A stretch of 64,000 nt of DNA from Bacteroidota bacterium (GTDB lineage Bacteria > Bacteroidota > Bacteroidia > 2-12-FULL-35-15), in NCBI GenBank assembly GCA_016722565.1, contig JADKIU010000001.1, forward strand, positions 124,001 through 188,000, in the 5' to 3' direction. Both the position numbers and the translations under genes were made by a program. The notes under the pieces are model-generated. The model did not search any database and was not told the DNA's origin. It saw only the letters and a program-made list of their open reading frames with translations. Positions within the stretch are counted from its first letter, which is position 1, and each line of letters starts with the position of its first letter. Positions 53,998 to 63,982 of this stretch are shown here, in pieces.

Positions 53998-54973
53998 GAC
54001 TTAAATCGCTTGACTTCCCTGTATATTCCGAAAAGTTTCCAACCATTGCGTTGCTCAGTTCGGCATTTTTAATTTTGCTGTTTGTTTGAATGATGCTGTT
54101 CTTCACAACCGAATTTTCGATGATGGAATTATTTCCAATTGATACATGCGGCCCTATTACCGAATCAATCAGCTGTACATTTTCACCAATAAAACACGGC
54201 TCAATAATTTTTGAATTGTTATTTTTATGAGAGGCAGCAACAATATCCGTACCTTTTATAAACTCTAAAATTCGCTGGTTGGTATACACGGTTGCATCTT
54301 TATTACCGCAATCCAACCACTCGGTTACTTTTCCGGGAGAGAACTTCGTTCCCTTCGCTTTCATGTTTTCTAAAGCGTTTGTTAGCTGGTATTCGCCCTT
54401 TTCTTTAATGTCGTTATCCAACAAATATTTTAATTCTCGTTTCAAATAATCGCCATCATTAAAGTAGTAAATACCAATAATGGCAAGGTCAGAAACAAAT
54501 TCTTGTGGTTTCTCAACAAAATCGGTGATAACATTGTTGGCATCAATTTTAACTACCCCAAAAGGCTTTGGGTCTTCTACTTTCTGAACCCAAATGATTC
54601 CTTCTAGGGATGAGTCCATTTTAAAATCAGCCTTAAACAAGGTATCAGCAAACGCCACAACAACTTTCCCTGTTACGCATGGTTCGGCACACATAATCGC
54701 ATGTGCTGTTCCAAGCGGAGTATCTTGATAAAAAATACTTCCTTTTGCACCGAGGCTTTTTGCGACAGCAATTAAGTTGTCTTCTGCTTCTTTTCCGAAT
54801 CGGCCAACCACAAAAGCGATTTCATCCACTTTTTCATCACAAACTTTTATAATGTCTTCAACAATGCGCTGAACCATTGGTTTTCCGGCAATCGGAATAA
54901 GTGGTTTCGGAGTAGTAAGCGTATGTGGGCGCATTCTTTTGCCCATTCCTGCCATCGGGATAATAATCTTCAT
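53972..54973 (-). CDS. Sugar-1-phosphate nucleotidyltransferase with left-handed helix tail
   Basis: 333 residues from ATG 54973, which begins MKIIIPMAGMGKRMRPHT; the 40-residue upstream extension lies in dut and is rejected. Seen: the GxGxRxxPxTxxxPKPL activation loop, FADTLF, DFVEKPQEF, and a C-terminal hexapeptide-repeat helix (SIIENSVVKNSIIQTNSKI). It makes an NDP-sugar from sugar-1-phosphate and NTP. Sugar unknown; proximity to the flippase suggests an envelope glycan precursor. Confidence 0.92.
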   Translation of the reverse strand: MKIIIPMAGMGKRMRPHTLTTPKPLIPIAGKPMVQRIVEDIIKVCDEKVDEIAFVVGRFGKEAEDNLIAVAKSLGAKGSIFYQDTPLGTAHAIMCAEPCVTGKVVVAFADTLFKADFKMDSSLEGIIWVQKVEDPKPFGVVKIDANNVITDFVEKPQEFVSDLAIIGIYYFNDGDYLKRELKYLLDNDIKEKGEYQLTNALENMKAKGTKFSPGKVTEWLDCGNKDATVYTNQRILEFIKGTDIVAASHKNNNSKIIEPCFIGENVQLIDSVIGPHVSIGNNSIIENSVVKNSIIQTNSKIKNAELSNAMVGNFSEYTGKSSDLSLGDYSTIR

Positions 54974-54998
54974 AAAAAGTGTTTTCTGTGTTTTAAAT

Positions 54999-55433
54999 TT
55001 ATTTTTTACCAGTGCTTCCAAATCCGCCATCGCCTCGGGCACTATCTTCAAGTACTTCCACTTCTTGCCACTCAGCCTGTTCGTGTTTTGCAATTACCAT
55101 TTGAGCAACGCGCTCACCATCATTTATAATAAAATCTTCTTTCGAAAGGTTTACTAAAATTACTTTGATTTCTCCTCTGTAATCTGCGTCAATTGTGCCG
55201 GGAGAGTTTAAAACCGTTAGTCCGTTTTTAAACGCCAACCCACTTCGCGGACGAATTTGTGCTTCAAAGCCAACGGGTAATTCGATGAATAGACCAGTAG
55301 CAACGAGTGTTCTTTCCAGAGATTTTAATACAATCGGTTCAGAAATATTTGCACGCAAATCCATTCCGGCAGCAGCTCCTGTTGCATAGCTCGGCAATTC
55401 GTGTTTTGATTTATTTATGACTTTGATTTTCAT
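54999..55433 (-). CDS. dut: dUTP diphosphatase
   Basis: 144 residues with all five dUTPase motifs: AGMDLRA, PRSGLAFK, NSPGTIDADYRGE, GERVAQMVI and RGDGGFGSTG at the C-terminus. It hydrolyses dUTP to dUMP, keeping uracil out of DNA. Its ATG overlaps the flippase stop (ATGA), so it is translationally coupled to it. Confidence 0.97.
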   Translation of the reverse strand: MKIKVINKSKHELPSYATGAAAGMDLRANISEPIVLKSLERTLVATGLFIELPVGFEAQIRPRSGLAFKNGLTVLNSPGTIDADYRGEIKVILVNLSKEDFIINDGERVAQMVIAKHEQAEWQEVEVLEDSARGDGGFGSTGKK

Positions 55434-56905
55434 GTTAATTTTTTAAAATTATGCTTTTCCATTTTCCACCCAAACAAAATAAATCCGACAAGAAAAACAT
55501 TATTCACAACCAGATTTATCGCCACGGATTCCGTTTGAATTAAAAGGGTCAGAAAGTACAAAGTTAAGGATAAACCCAAGTAAGTGAAGATTCGTTTAAG
55601 GTCGTAATTAACAGGGTAATGTTTATTACCCAAGAAGTAGGAAAGAACCATCATACTGGCATAACAAATAAGCGTGGCCCAAGCAGAGCCGAGGTATCCA
55701 ATGCGCGGAATCCAGTAAAAGTTAAGTGAAATGGTGATAATTGCGCCAAAAATGGTGAGCAAAGCACCATAACCTGTTTGCCCCGTGAGTTTATACCAAA
55801 TCGATTGATTAATGAAAATACCAAGGAAGAGGTTTGCAAGAAGAAGGATTGGTACCACATTCATTCCTACACGGTAATTTTCACCAACAAAATATTGTAT
55901 CCAAGGAAGATTCATGGTTGTACCAAGAAAGATGACAGAGCAAATGAGTACAAAATATTTCATGATGATGGCGTTCGTTTCCTTCGAATCTTTTTCTTTC
56001 GATTGACTGAAAAAGAAAGGTTCTGCAGCAAATCGAAACGCCTGAATAAAGATGGTCATAAGAATAGCAACCTTGTAACAAGCGCCATAAATTCCGTTCA
56101 TGCTTTTTCCAAGCTCACCAGGGATGAGGTGAGGAATAATGGTACGGTCGAGTGTTTCGTTAATCATTCCCGCCATTCCTGCAATAAGTAGCGGCAACCC
56201 ATATTTCATCATGCGCATCCAAAGCTCTGGGTCAATCTTCCATTTAACGTTTAAAATCTCAGGACCTAACAACAGAAGAGTAATTACGCTAGCGCATAGA
56301 TTGGAAATAAAAATATATCCGATGCCAATTGTTGGGTCATAAATTTTTTCTACAAATGCTTTGTAGTCTGATTCCGGAGCATCATACACGTCTTTACAAA
56401 ACCAAACGAAGAAAACATTCAATCCAATATTGATTGCAATGTTTATGGATTTTATAATTGCAAAACGCTTGGCTTTCCCTTGTTCGCGCAACTTTGCGAA
56501 CGGTATAGCAGAGAAGGCATCGCATCCCAGAATGACTGCGAACCAGATAATGTATTCTGGATGCCCTTCAAATTTGAGCCAATCCGAAATAGGTGCAGCA
56601 AACAAACACGCTAAAACTATAAAAGAGGACGAAGAAATTAACAGAGAAGTCAGTGCAGTAGAATACACTTTTTCCTTTTCAATTTCGGATTGAGAAAAAC
56701 GGAAAAGCGTGGTTTCCATTCCATAAGTCAGAAAAATTAGCAGGAAAGAAACATAGGAATAAGCAGAAGTGACATCACCGTATTCTGCCGGATTAGGAAA
56801 TTGGGTAGTATGAATCGGTGTAAGAAAGTAATTCAACAGCCGTCCGACAATCGTAGGAAGGCCATAGATGGCTGTTTGAGAAGCAAGTTTTTTTAAAGGG
56901 CTCAA
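55430..56905 (-). CDS. Wzx-like polysaccharide/oligosaccharide flippase
   Basis: 491 residues starting with TTG at 56905 (SPLKKLASQTAIYGLPTIVGR, the usual start of this family in Bacteroidota). About twelve to fourteen membrane segments, MVF/MATE-like fold; FLTPIHTTQF and GVYGACYKVAIL-type motifs. It moves lipid-linked sugars across the inner membrane. It overlaps dut by four bases and follows the crotonase gene by six. Confidence 0.9.
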   Translation of the reverse strand: MSPLKKLASQTAIYGLPTIVGRLLNYFLTPIHTTQFPNPAEYGDVTSAYSYVSFLLIFLTYGMETTLFRFSQSEIEKEKVYSTALTSLLISSSSFIVLACLFAAPISDWLKFEGHPEYIIWFAVILGCDAFSAIPFAKLREQGKAKRFAIIKSINIAINIGLNVFFVWFCKDVYDAPESDYKAFVEKIYDPTIGIGYIFISNLCASVITLLLLGPEILNVKWKIDPELWMRMMKYGLPLLIAGMAGMINETLDRTIIPHLIPGELGKSMNGIYGACYKVAILMTIFIQAFRFAAEPFFFSQSKEKDSKETNAIIMKYFVLICSVIFLGTTMNLPWIQYFVGENYRVGMNVVPILLLANLFLGIFINQSIWYKLTGQTGYGALLTIFGAIITISLNFYWIPRIGYLGSAWATLICYASMMVLSYFLGNKHYPVNYDLKRIFTYLGLSLTLYFLTLLIQTESVAINLVVNNVFLVGFILFGWKMEKHNFKKLT

Positions 56906-56911
56906 TCTGAA

Positions 56912-57691
56912 TTATTTTCCTGTAAAATTCGCTTTGCGTTTTTCTAAAAAGGCAGACGTCCCTTCTTTAAAGTCTTCTGTTGCGAAACATTTTCCAAATT
57001 CATTTATTTCGGCATCAAAACCATTTACTCCTTCTTCAAAGTAAGCATTCACGCTGTTAATCACCCCGGTGATTGCTTTTGGTGACTTTGTTTTTATTTT
57101 TTCGATTACCTCAGAACACTTTGCCATCAGCTGATCTTGGGGAACAACATAATTTACTAATCCCAAATTCAAAGCCTGCTCCGCATTAATCATATCTGCT
57201 GTCATATGCAATTCCATTGCTTTTGTTTTTCCTATGTATTGAATTAACCGCTGTGTTCCGCCATATCCGGCAATCAAACCAAGGTTAACCTCTGGCTGAC
57301 CGAATTTTGCATTGTCGCTAGCAATTCGCAAATGACAAGCCATTGATAATTCGCAGCCACCACCTAGAGCAAACCCATTTACAGCAGCAATTACAGGTTT
57401 CGAACAGTTTTCAATTTGTTTAAAAACACCTTGTCCTGCTTGTGCCAATGCTTTTCCTTGTTCAACAGAAAGACCAACAAACTCAGCAATATCGGCACCC
57501 GCAACAAATGATTTTGGTCCAGCTCCGGTTATGATAATTGCTTTTACATCATTATTGGTTTCGCCATTTTTTACAGCCACGCCAATTTCCTCTACCGTTT
57601 TTTTATTGAGCGCGTTAAGTTTATCCGGACGATTAATGGTAATCGTTAAAATATTATTTTCTATTTGAGTTAAAAGGTTCTCGAAGGTCAT
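56912..57691 (-). CDS. Enoyl-CoA hydratase/isomerase family protein (crotonase)
   Basis: 259 residues from ATG 57691 (MTFENLLTQIENN); the longer frame overlaps the B12 gene and is rejected. Seen: oxyanion-hole regions KSFVAGADIAEF and NGFALGGGCELSMACHLRIA, the second catalytic Glu in FGQPEVNLGLIAGYGGTQRL, and the CoA-binding C-terminus ending FLEKRKANF. Catalyses hydration of enoyl-CoA or a related step. It is ten bases after the B12-binding gene. Confidence 0.93.
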   Translation of the reverse strand: MTFENLLTQIENNILTITINRPDKLNALNKKTVEEIGVAVKNGETNNDVKAIIITGAGPKSFVAGADIAEFVGLSVEQGKALAQAGQGVFKQIENCSKPVIAAVNGFALGGGCELSMACHLRIASDNAKFGQPEVNLGLIAGYGGTQRLIQYIGKTKAMELHMTADMINAEQALNLGLVNYVVPQDQLMAKCSEVIEKIKTKSPKAITGVINSVNAYFEEGVNGFDAEINEFGKCFATEDFKEGTSAFLEKRKANFTGK

Positions 57692-57701
57692 AACGGAAGA
57701 A

Positions 57702-58109
57702 TTAAAAGTTTCTGTGTTCTTTAACATAGTTTGTGATGTATTCAATGATTTCTTTGGTGTCGGTTCCCGGAGGAAAAAGCTTTCCAACGCCCAATTTATT
57801 GAGGTTTTGTATGTCGTTATCCGGAATAATTCCTCCTCCGGTTAACAACACATCATTTAACCCTTTTTCTTTCATCAAGCCCATTATTTTAGGGAAAACG
57901 GTATTGTGTGCTCCTGACAAAATGCTGACACCGATTGCATCTACATCTTCTTGTAAGGCAGCGTTTACAACCATTTCGGGTGTTTGACGCAGTCCGGTAT
58001 AAATTACTTCCATTCCTGCATCACGCAAAAAAGAAGCAATCACCTTTGCACCGCGATCATGTCCATCAAGTCCTACTTTAGCAACTAAAACACGTATTGG
58101 TCTGTTCAT
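57702..58109 (-). CDS. Cobalamin-binding protein, methylmalonyl-CoA mutase small-domain type
   Basis: 135 residues: a free-standing B12-binding domain like the C-terminal part of methylmalonyl-CoA mutase. The DxHxxG lower-ligand motif is GLDGHDRGAKVIASFL (~14-19), followed by VIYTGLRQTPEMVV and LTGGGIIPDND. It would pair with a separately encoded mutase large subunit, which is not in the window. It is encoded directly upstream of a crotonase, suggesting a short acyl-CoA pathway. Confidence 0.92.
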   Translation of the reverse strand: MNRPIRVLVAKVGLDGHDRGAKVIASFLRDAGMEVIYTGLRQTPEMVVNAALQEDVDAIGVSILSGAHNTVFPKIMGLMKEKGLNDVLLTGGGIIPDNDIQNLNKLGVGKLFPPGTDTKEIIEYITNYVKEHRNF

Positions 58110-58203
58110 AATAACAAAAATTATAGGATACGAATATACAAAATGTATTGCTTGGAATGTGGGTTTTTACTAGAAGAAAAAACCTGAAAAAAGAAAGGAA
58201 AAA

Positions 58204-61200
58204 CTAGTCTTCCTGATAACAAGGCAATGAAACATAAAATGTGGTTCCAACTCCTGTTTTCGTTTCAAACCAGATTCTTCCGTTAATGGTTTCAACAATG
58301 TTTTTTACCATTGCCAATCCTAAACCCATTCCTCCGGTTTTAGTCGTGAAATTTGGAACAAAAATTTTGTCCAACACATCATCGTCAATGCCGTTTCCAT
58401 TGTCGGTGACTGAAACTAAAAAATTTTGCTTTTCTTGGGTTAATGCAACAACAATGTTTCCTTTTCGATTTTCCGGAATGGCTTGCGCAGCATTTTTGAT
58501 GAGATTATTGAAAACACGCAAAAGTTGTTCTTTATCGGCAAAAACAAATACGTCTGAATCTATTTTCGTTTCGAAAACAATTGCCAAATTTTCAGAATCA
58601 TGAAACAAAGCAATTGTATTTGTAATAACATCTTTGATGTTCGTTTTTTCTAAATTGGCTTTTGGCATTTTCGCAAAGTTGGAAAACTCTGTTGCAATGG
58701 ACGAAAGTGTGTCTATTTGTTCAATGATTGTTTTGGTTAAACGCTCCATTTTTTCATCCATATCCGGTCCATCATCTTTCCAAGTGCGTTGCAAGTGTTG
58801 AACACTTAACTTCATTGGTGTTAACGGATTTTTAATTTCATGTGCCACCTGTTTTGCCATTTCTCTCCAAGCGCTTTCTCGTTCAGATTTGGCTAACAAA
58901 TCCGCACTCTTCGATAGTTCCGCAATCATCCGGTTGTATTCGCTAACCAAGTTTCCAATCTCGTCATGTTCTTTCCACTCGATGGGTTCATTGGTGGTTC
59001 CGAGCTTTATTTTACTCAGCTTGTCTTGAATTAATTTAAGCGGTTTTGTTACATAATTTGAAATGAAGATGGCTGTTACAATTGATAGCGCAAACAATAA
59101 TACATAGATGTTTATCAACGCCACCAAGAATCCGGAAATCTCTTTTTCCAACTCGCTCTGCTTTGCGAAATAAGGAAGATTCAAGTAGGCGAGCAGTTTG
59201 CCATCTTTGTTTTTAAAAGGAATGTAGGCCGACAAATACTCCAGTTTCCCAATCCGCTCGTCATGAATAAATTCGGATTTTCCTAAAACAGCAATTTGTA
59301 AATAGGCTTCAGGGTTCATTTTTTTAGACGTCAACCCTTCATCAAAAACCTTTGAACGGGAGGAAGCGTAAAGGTTTCCTTCTACATCATAAAAGTTGAT
59401 GTCAGTAAAAAAAACAGAAGAAGATTTTTTAAGCGTGAACGACACATATTCTGTTAGCCCTTTGTTTAAAATCGTTTCTGTCGACAATTTACTCTCCAAG
59501 TCAATCAAAACAGAATGTATTTTTTCGCTGATGTTTTCTTGGTTTTTTACTTCAAATTGTTGTTTGATATAATAAATTGTTCCACCACCAAACAAGGCAA
59601 GAGACGCCAAAACAATCAACACCAACAGCACTTGAATACGGTATTTAAAACTAAAATTTTCTAATAAACGGCCTAACGAAACTTGACGAAAAAATAAAAT
59701 CGACAAAAGCAGCAAACTAAAGAAAGCAAATAAATAGGAGAAGGTTGTCACCTTTCCGATGAGCCCTTCGTTTCTTTTGCTTAACACCACCAGTGTTTCC
59801 GGATTGGGACGATAAAGCAAGTGGTTGAATCCGTCTTTATTTTGAAAAATAAAATCTTCGGAGGAAATTTTAAAATCGAAAGCAGTTAAATGGTACGCGT
59901 ATTTCCCGTATTGGTTTAAGAGTTGATTGTGTTTATATTTCGCATATGAATAGTTACTCAACTCTTGAGAGAGCCCGACATTTCTATCGAGTAACAGTTC
60001 CGGGAAACCAATTTCATCGGAAATAAATTTTGCATCCAACTCCACATAAATGGTTCCGTATTTTGAGTTTGCCGATTTATAAAGCGGAAGTTTTGCCAGA
60101 TAACTGATCTTGCCGGAGGAGTTGTTGATAAAGTAAAAACCCTCACAGGTCGTTTGTTGGCCGCGCTTTTCAATCAATTCATCAAAATAGAAGTTGTTGT
60201 CAAACAAGGGATTTTGCGAACGAATAATTGGAGCACAAGCGCTATCAAAAAGGGCGACATGCACATCGTATTTTTCCCAGAACCCACTAAAGTATTGTTG
60301 TTTGATTCTTTTTTCAAATGCTTCCGGCTGCTTTTCTAAACCATTTACAAGGGATAAAAGGATGGTGTCTGCTTGCAGTTTGTTTTCTACTTCTTTAAAG
60401 AGTAATTCTGCAACAGGGTCTTGCTCTGCAGCCAACTTCTCCGCATAGATTTTCCTGCTTTCTACTTCTTTTAGGCCGGAATGTTTTATGAAAATATGTA
60501 CAGAATATAGTGAGAACAAAAAGACCAAAAAGATAATGCTCGAAAACGGATATATAATTTGTTTACGCTTGATTAACGCGATGGATAGAACCAAGAGGAA
60601 TGGCCAAAAAATTACAATTAAATCAAGGTTTCCAAGTAGATGTGAGATGAGAATATGTACACCTGACGAGACAACAAAAACGAAAAAATACTGCTTATTG
60701 TTTAGTCGCAGCTGTTTTAAAACCGAAACAAGTTTGTCGGCAAACAAAAAATAGATAAATAATAAAAGTCCAATAATAACAATGCCAACATAGCTGTATT
60801 GGTTAAGTGTAAACAAATTATTTATACCGAATGGGATGTTTGAATTTTTAATCAATCCGGTAAACAAACCATTGATAAGCCATGAAAACCAAAAAAAGGC
60901 AAGGAAAAAAGTGAAAGAGATAATCAGTTTATTGATGCGTTGTAAACGATTTACAAGCGCATCAAATTCACAATCACTAAAGAAGGTATACGTTAAATAA
61001 AACAATAGAATTACATTGAGCAACAAATCACCTAAGGACGTCAACCAAATGGAATTGGCATTTGCAAAGATGGTCGGGCTAAAAAGGTCAAATGAGTAAA
61101 AACTTTCGGGAACGCCAAAAATTAGTGAGCAATAGCGTATCAAAACAATGCTGAGGAGAAAAATAATGGTTGAAAAATTTTTTCCTTGTTTCGAAAATAG

Positions 61201-61905
61201 ATCTCGGAAGAAGGCTTTAAGGAAGACAATAAAAAAAAGAAATCCCAACAGACTTAGAAAAACAGAAAGATACGTAGCAAACGAAACAGAATTATTGGCA
61301 GGATTAAACTCCAGCGAAAACAGATAGTTGCCGGAAAAGTTTTTAATACCGTTGCTGGCATTGGGATTATCCGTAATCAGTTTGGTGGCAGCAGGAAGCG
61401 CAAAATCTTTCTGAAACTCATTTACTAAATAATTATTTTGATAGGGGTATTCGTTTTTAATAAGCACCAAGCCAACAATCGCTTTTGTTGTTGTTGCGTT
61501 TGTATGTGGGCGCACCACTTCAAACCAACCATTATGGAGCTTTGCCATTTTTGAATCCAAGCAAACTTCTTTTACCCAGTTTTCAACAGCAATTGAATTG
61601 TCGCTCCAAAATTTTAATGTGTCATTTTCATAGATGAGCAAAGCAATGCCTTCATCATTCATCAGCTGGCTGTAATAGCCCGGACTTTTGGTAAAAAGTT
61701 CATTGTAGCTTTCTGTTTCTGCTCGTTTTGCTAAGGAAAGCATTTCGGTATTTAACCGAATTTCTTTTTCGTGCAAAACCTTTTCAAAAACACTAATCGT
61801 GGGTGCGGCTCCATCTGAAAATGCAGAATAAAGTAGCGCCCCAGTAGCAAAAAAAACAAAGGAAAAAAGAAAAAGAGAATATTTATTTTTAAAAAACTTT
61901 TTCAA
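58204..61905 (-). CDS. Large NtrY-like membrane sensor histidine kinase
   Basis: 1233 residues from TTG 61905; no ATG precedes the first membrane segment. Order: a membrane anchor and periplasmic part (~10-205), a block of about eight membrane segments (~210-470), a second large periplasmic sensor (~475-735), further membrane segments, a third extracytoplasmic part, then HAMP (NYVTKPLKLIQDKLSKI), HisKA with AHEIKNPLTPMKL, and HATPase with NLIKNAAQAIP, DNGNGID and GGMGLGLAMV. No response regulator is adjacent. Signal unknown. Confidence 0.93.
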   Translation of the reverse strand: MKKFFKNKYSLFLFSFVFFATGALLYSAFSDGAAPTISVFEKVLHEKEIRLNTEMLSLAKRAETESYNELFTKSPGYYSQLMNDEGIALLIYENDTLKFWSDNSIAVENWVKEVCLDSKMAKLHNGWFEVVRPHTNATTTKAIVGLVLIKNEYPYQNNYLVNEFQKDFALPAATKLITDNPNASNGIKNFSGNYLFSLEFNPANNSVSFATYLSVFLSLLGFLFFIVFLKAFFRDLFSKQGKNFSTIIFLLSIVLIRYCSLIFGVPESFYSFDLFSPTIFANANSIWLTSLGDLLLNVILLFYLTYTFFSDCEFDALVNRLQRINKLIISFTFFLAFFWFSWLINGLFTGLIKNSNIPFGINNLFTLNQYSYVGIVIIGLLLFIYFLFADKLVSVLKQLRLNNKQYFFVFVVSSGVHILISHLLGNLDLIVIFWPFLLVLSIALIKRKQIIYPFSSIIFLVFLFSLYSVHIFIKHSGLKEVESRKIYAEKLAAEQDPVAELLFKEVENKLQADTILLSLVNGLEKQPEAFEKRIKQQYFSGFWEKYDVHVALFDSACAPIIRSQNPLFDNNFYFDELIEKRGQQTTCEGFYFINNSSGKISYLAKLPLYKSANSKYGTIYVELDAKFISDEIGFPELLLDRNVGLSQELSNYSYAKYKHNQLLNQYGKYAYHLTAFDFKISSEDFIFQNKDGFNHLLYRPNPETLVVLSKRNEGLIGKVTTFSYLFAFFSLLLLSILFFRQVSLGRLLENFSFKYRIQVLLVLIVLASLALFGGGTIYYIKQQFEVKNQENISEKIHSVLIDLESKLSTETILNKGLTEYVSFTLKKSSSVFFTDINFYDVEGNLYASSRSKVFDEGLTSKKMNPEAYLQIAVLGKSEFIHDERIGKLEYLSAYIPFKNKDGKLLAYLNLPYFAKQSELEKEISGFLVALINIYVLLFALSIVTAIFISNYVTKPLKLIQDKLSKIKLGTTNEPIEWKEHDEIGNLVSEYNRMIAELSKSADLLAKSERESAWREMAKQVAHEIKNPLTPMKLSVQHLQRTWKDDGPDMDEKMERLTKTIIEQIDTLSSIATEFSNFAKMPKANLEKTNIKDVITNTIALFHDSENLAIVFETKIDSDVFVFADKEQLLRVFNNLIKNAAQAIPENRKGNIVVALTQEKQNFLVSVTDNGNGIDDDVLDKIFVPNFTTKTGGMGLGLAMVKNIVETINGRIWFETKTGVGTTFYVSLPCYQED

Positions 61906-62020
61906 GAAAATTATTATTAATACATTTAGTGCTTACGAAAACAGAACATCACGAATAACAAAGGTGCGAATAAAATAAATAAACAAGGCACTTTCAGCCA
62001 CAGAAATTGTACCAAAGAAT

Positions 62021-63910
62021 ATGTCTCGTCAAAAAGTAAAAAAAGAATCGCCAGCATTGTCAATTGAAAAAGCCGAAGGTTATAACTGGTGGAGCTTTAA
62101 AATGCAAGCAATCGTACTTGTTGTGATTGGGTTTATCTTTTATGCAAATTCTTTTTCAAATGAATACGCCTTGGATGACGGAATTGTCATACAAAACAAC
62201 GATTATGTTCAAGATGGTTTTGGTGGCATTTTTAAGATATTAAGCACGGATGCTTACGAAAGTTTTTACAGACACATGGGGGCAAAACAACAGCTCGAAG
62301 GAGGAAGATATCGTCCGCTTTCTGTTGTCACATTTGCAATTGAACAGCAGTTTTTCGGAAGCAGCGAAAAGGTTAAGCCTCCGGACGATGCGGCAACGGT
62401 CAGACATTTCATGAATGTCGTGTACTATTTATTGTCAATTGTGTTGTTGCTCTATTTCCTTAGAAAATACATTTTTAAAGAAAATCACCTTGTTGCATTT
62501 GTTGCATGCTTAATTTTTTTGATTCACCCAATGCATACCGAAGTGGTTGCCAATGTGAAGAGTAGAGATGAAATTTTATCCCTATTGTTTATTGTGCTTA
62601 CCTTTATTTCAGTTTTTAAATATCGGGAAACCGGCAGTAAACGCCAGCTCGCGGTCGGGCTCTTGTTTTATTTTTTAGCTCTTCTCTCAAAAGAATACGC
62701 CATCACATTGTTGATTTTAATTCCGATGTTGGTTTACATCGTATTGAATGAAACCTTTATAAAATCAATTTTAGTTGCCTTACCATATTTTTTAGTAGCA
62801 CTTGTTTATTTGCTAATCCGCTTTAAAATTGTTGGAGCAGGAGCGAAATTTGAAAACCCGGATGTGTTGAACAACCCATATTTATATGCTTCACAACCAG
62901 AAAAACTTGCTACTAAAATTGAAGTGTTGTTGCGTTATTTAAAATTGCTGTTCTATCCAACACCGCTTTCCAGCGATTATTCCTACAGTACCATACCATT
63001 TGCAAATTTTAGTTCTGCCGGTGTTTGGTTATCTATTGTTATTCATGTTTCACTTTGTGTAGCCGCAGTTGTTTTGTTTTTTAAACGCAACATCTTGTCC
63101 TTTGCTATTGCGTTTTATTTGTTGCACCTGTTTTTAATATCCAACTTGATTTTTAATGTCGGTGCAACGATGGGCGAACGGATGGTATATCATTCTTCCT
63201 TTGGTTTTGCAATAGCAATGGCCGTTTTCATTGTTTGGATTTCCGAAAAAATAAAAGCTGTTCAAACAAAAAAGGTAATTGGTTTGAGCCTCGCCTCGCT
63301 GCTGGTTTTGTGGTGTGGCGCAAAAACAATAAACAGAAATGCAGAATGGAAAAACGATAAAACTCTTTTTATCGCAGATGCAGCAACAGTTCCCAATAGT
63401 GCATTGGTAAACGGGAATGCAGGAAAAGCATACATCGACCTTTCTGAAATGCCTGAGAACAAAACGCAAGAAATAGCGCTTATAAACAAAGGAATATATC
63501 ATTTAAGTCGAGCCGTGAGTATCCACGACAAATACGTTAACGGCTACTTAAACCTTGGTGTAGGTTATTTTAAGTTAAAGGAGTATGACAAAGCAAAAGC
63601 AAATTGGGACAAAGCAAAAGAGATTTATCCGAACAACCCTTTTGTCAAAAGAAACATAGAGCTTTTAGGTGCAACCTACTTCAATCAAGGAATGACGATT
63701 GGTGCACAAAACATCCCCGAAGCGATTGTCTGGCTTGAGAAAGCAATCAGCATCGACTCCACAAATGTGGAGTATTGGTATAACTTAGGTGGCGCTTGTT
63801 TTACGAACAAAGATTTTGTGAAAGCAAAAAATGCATGGACACAAACATTAAAATATAAACCGGATCACGCAGAAGCCCAAAAAGGCTTGTTGGCGATACC
63901 GGCACAATAG
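62021..63910 (+). CDS. TMTC-like GT-C membrane protein with C-terminal TPR repeats
   Basis: 629 residues. After the first membrane segment: EYALDDGIVIQNNDYV, then GGRYRPLSVVTFAIEQQFFG and HPMHTEVVANVKSRDEILS, the pattern of TMTC/DUF1736-type O-mannosyltransferase-like proteins. About ten membrane segments, then about three TPR repeats (YLNLGVGYFKLKEYDKAKAN and YWYNLGGACFTNKDFVKAKN) at the C-terminus. Likely a periplasmic-facing protein glycosyltransferase. It diverges from the kinase gene with 115 bases between. Confidence 0.85.
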   Translation: MSRQKVKKESPALSIEKAEGYNWWSFKMQAIVLVVIGFIFYANSFSNEYALDDGIVIQNNDYVQDGFGGIFKILSTDAYESFYRHMGAKQQLEGGRYRPLSVVTFAIEQQFFGSSEKVKPPDDAATVRHFMNVVYYLLSIVLLLYFLRKYIFKENHLVAFVACLIFLIHPMHTEVVANVKSRDEILSLLFIVLTFISVFKYRETGSKRQLAVGLLFYFLALLSKEYAITLLILIPMLVYIVLNETFIKSILVALPYFLVALVYLLIRFKIVGAGAKFENPDVLNNPYLYASQPEKLATKIEVLLRYLKLLFYPTPLSSDYSYSTIPFANFSSAGVWLSIVIHVSLCVAAVVLFFKRNILSFAIAFYLLHLFLISNLIFNVGATMGERMVYHSSFGFAIAMAVFIVWISEKIKAVQTKKVIGLSLASLLVLWCGAKTINRNAEWKNDKTLFIADAATVPNSALVNGNAGKAYIDLSEMPENKTQEIALINKGIYHLSRAVSIHDKYVNGYLNLGVGYFKLKEYDKAKANWDKAKEIYPNNPFVKRNIELLGATYFNQGMTIGAQNIPEAIVWLEKAISIDSTNVEYWYNLGGACFTNKDFVKAKNAWTQTLKYKPDHAEAQKGLLAIPAQ

Positions 63911-63941
63911 TTTGAAAAGCGAAAAATTATTACTATTTTTG
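63911..63941 (+). promoter_or_regulatory. Bacteroidota-type promoter for the last gene
   Basis: TTTG (63911-63914), 19 bases, then TATTTTTG (63934-63941): a full match to -33 TTTG / -7 TAnnTTTG. Expected start is near 63948, about 35 bases before the ATG at 63983. Confidence 0.75.
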
Positions 63942-63982
63942 GTTATAACATTGTATTTCGAATCCATAACTACTCTTTTAAA

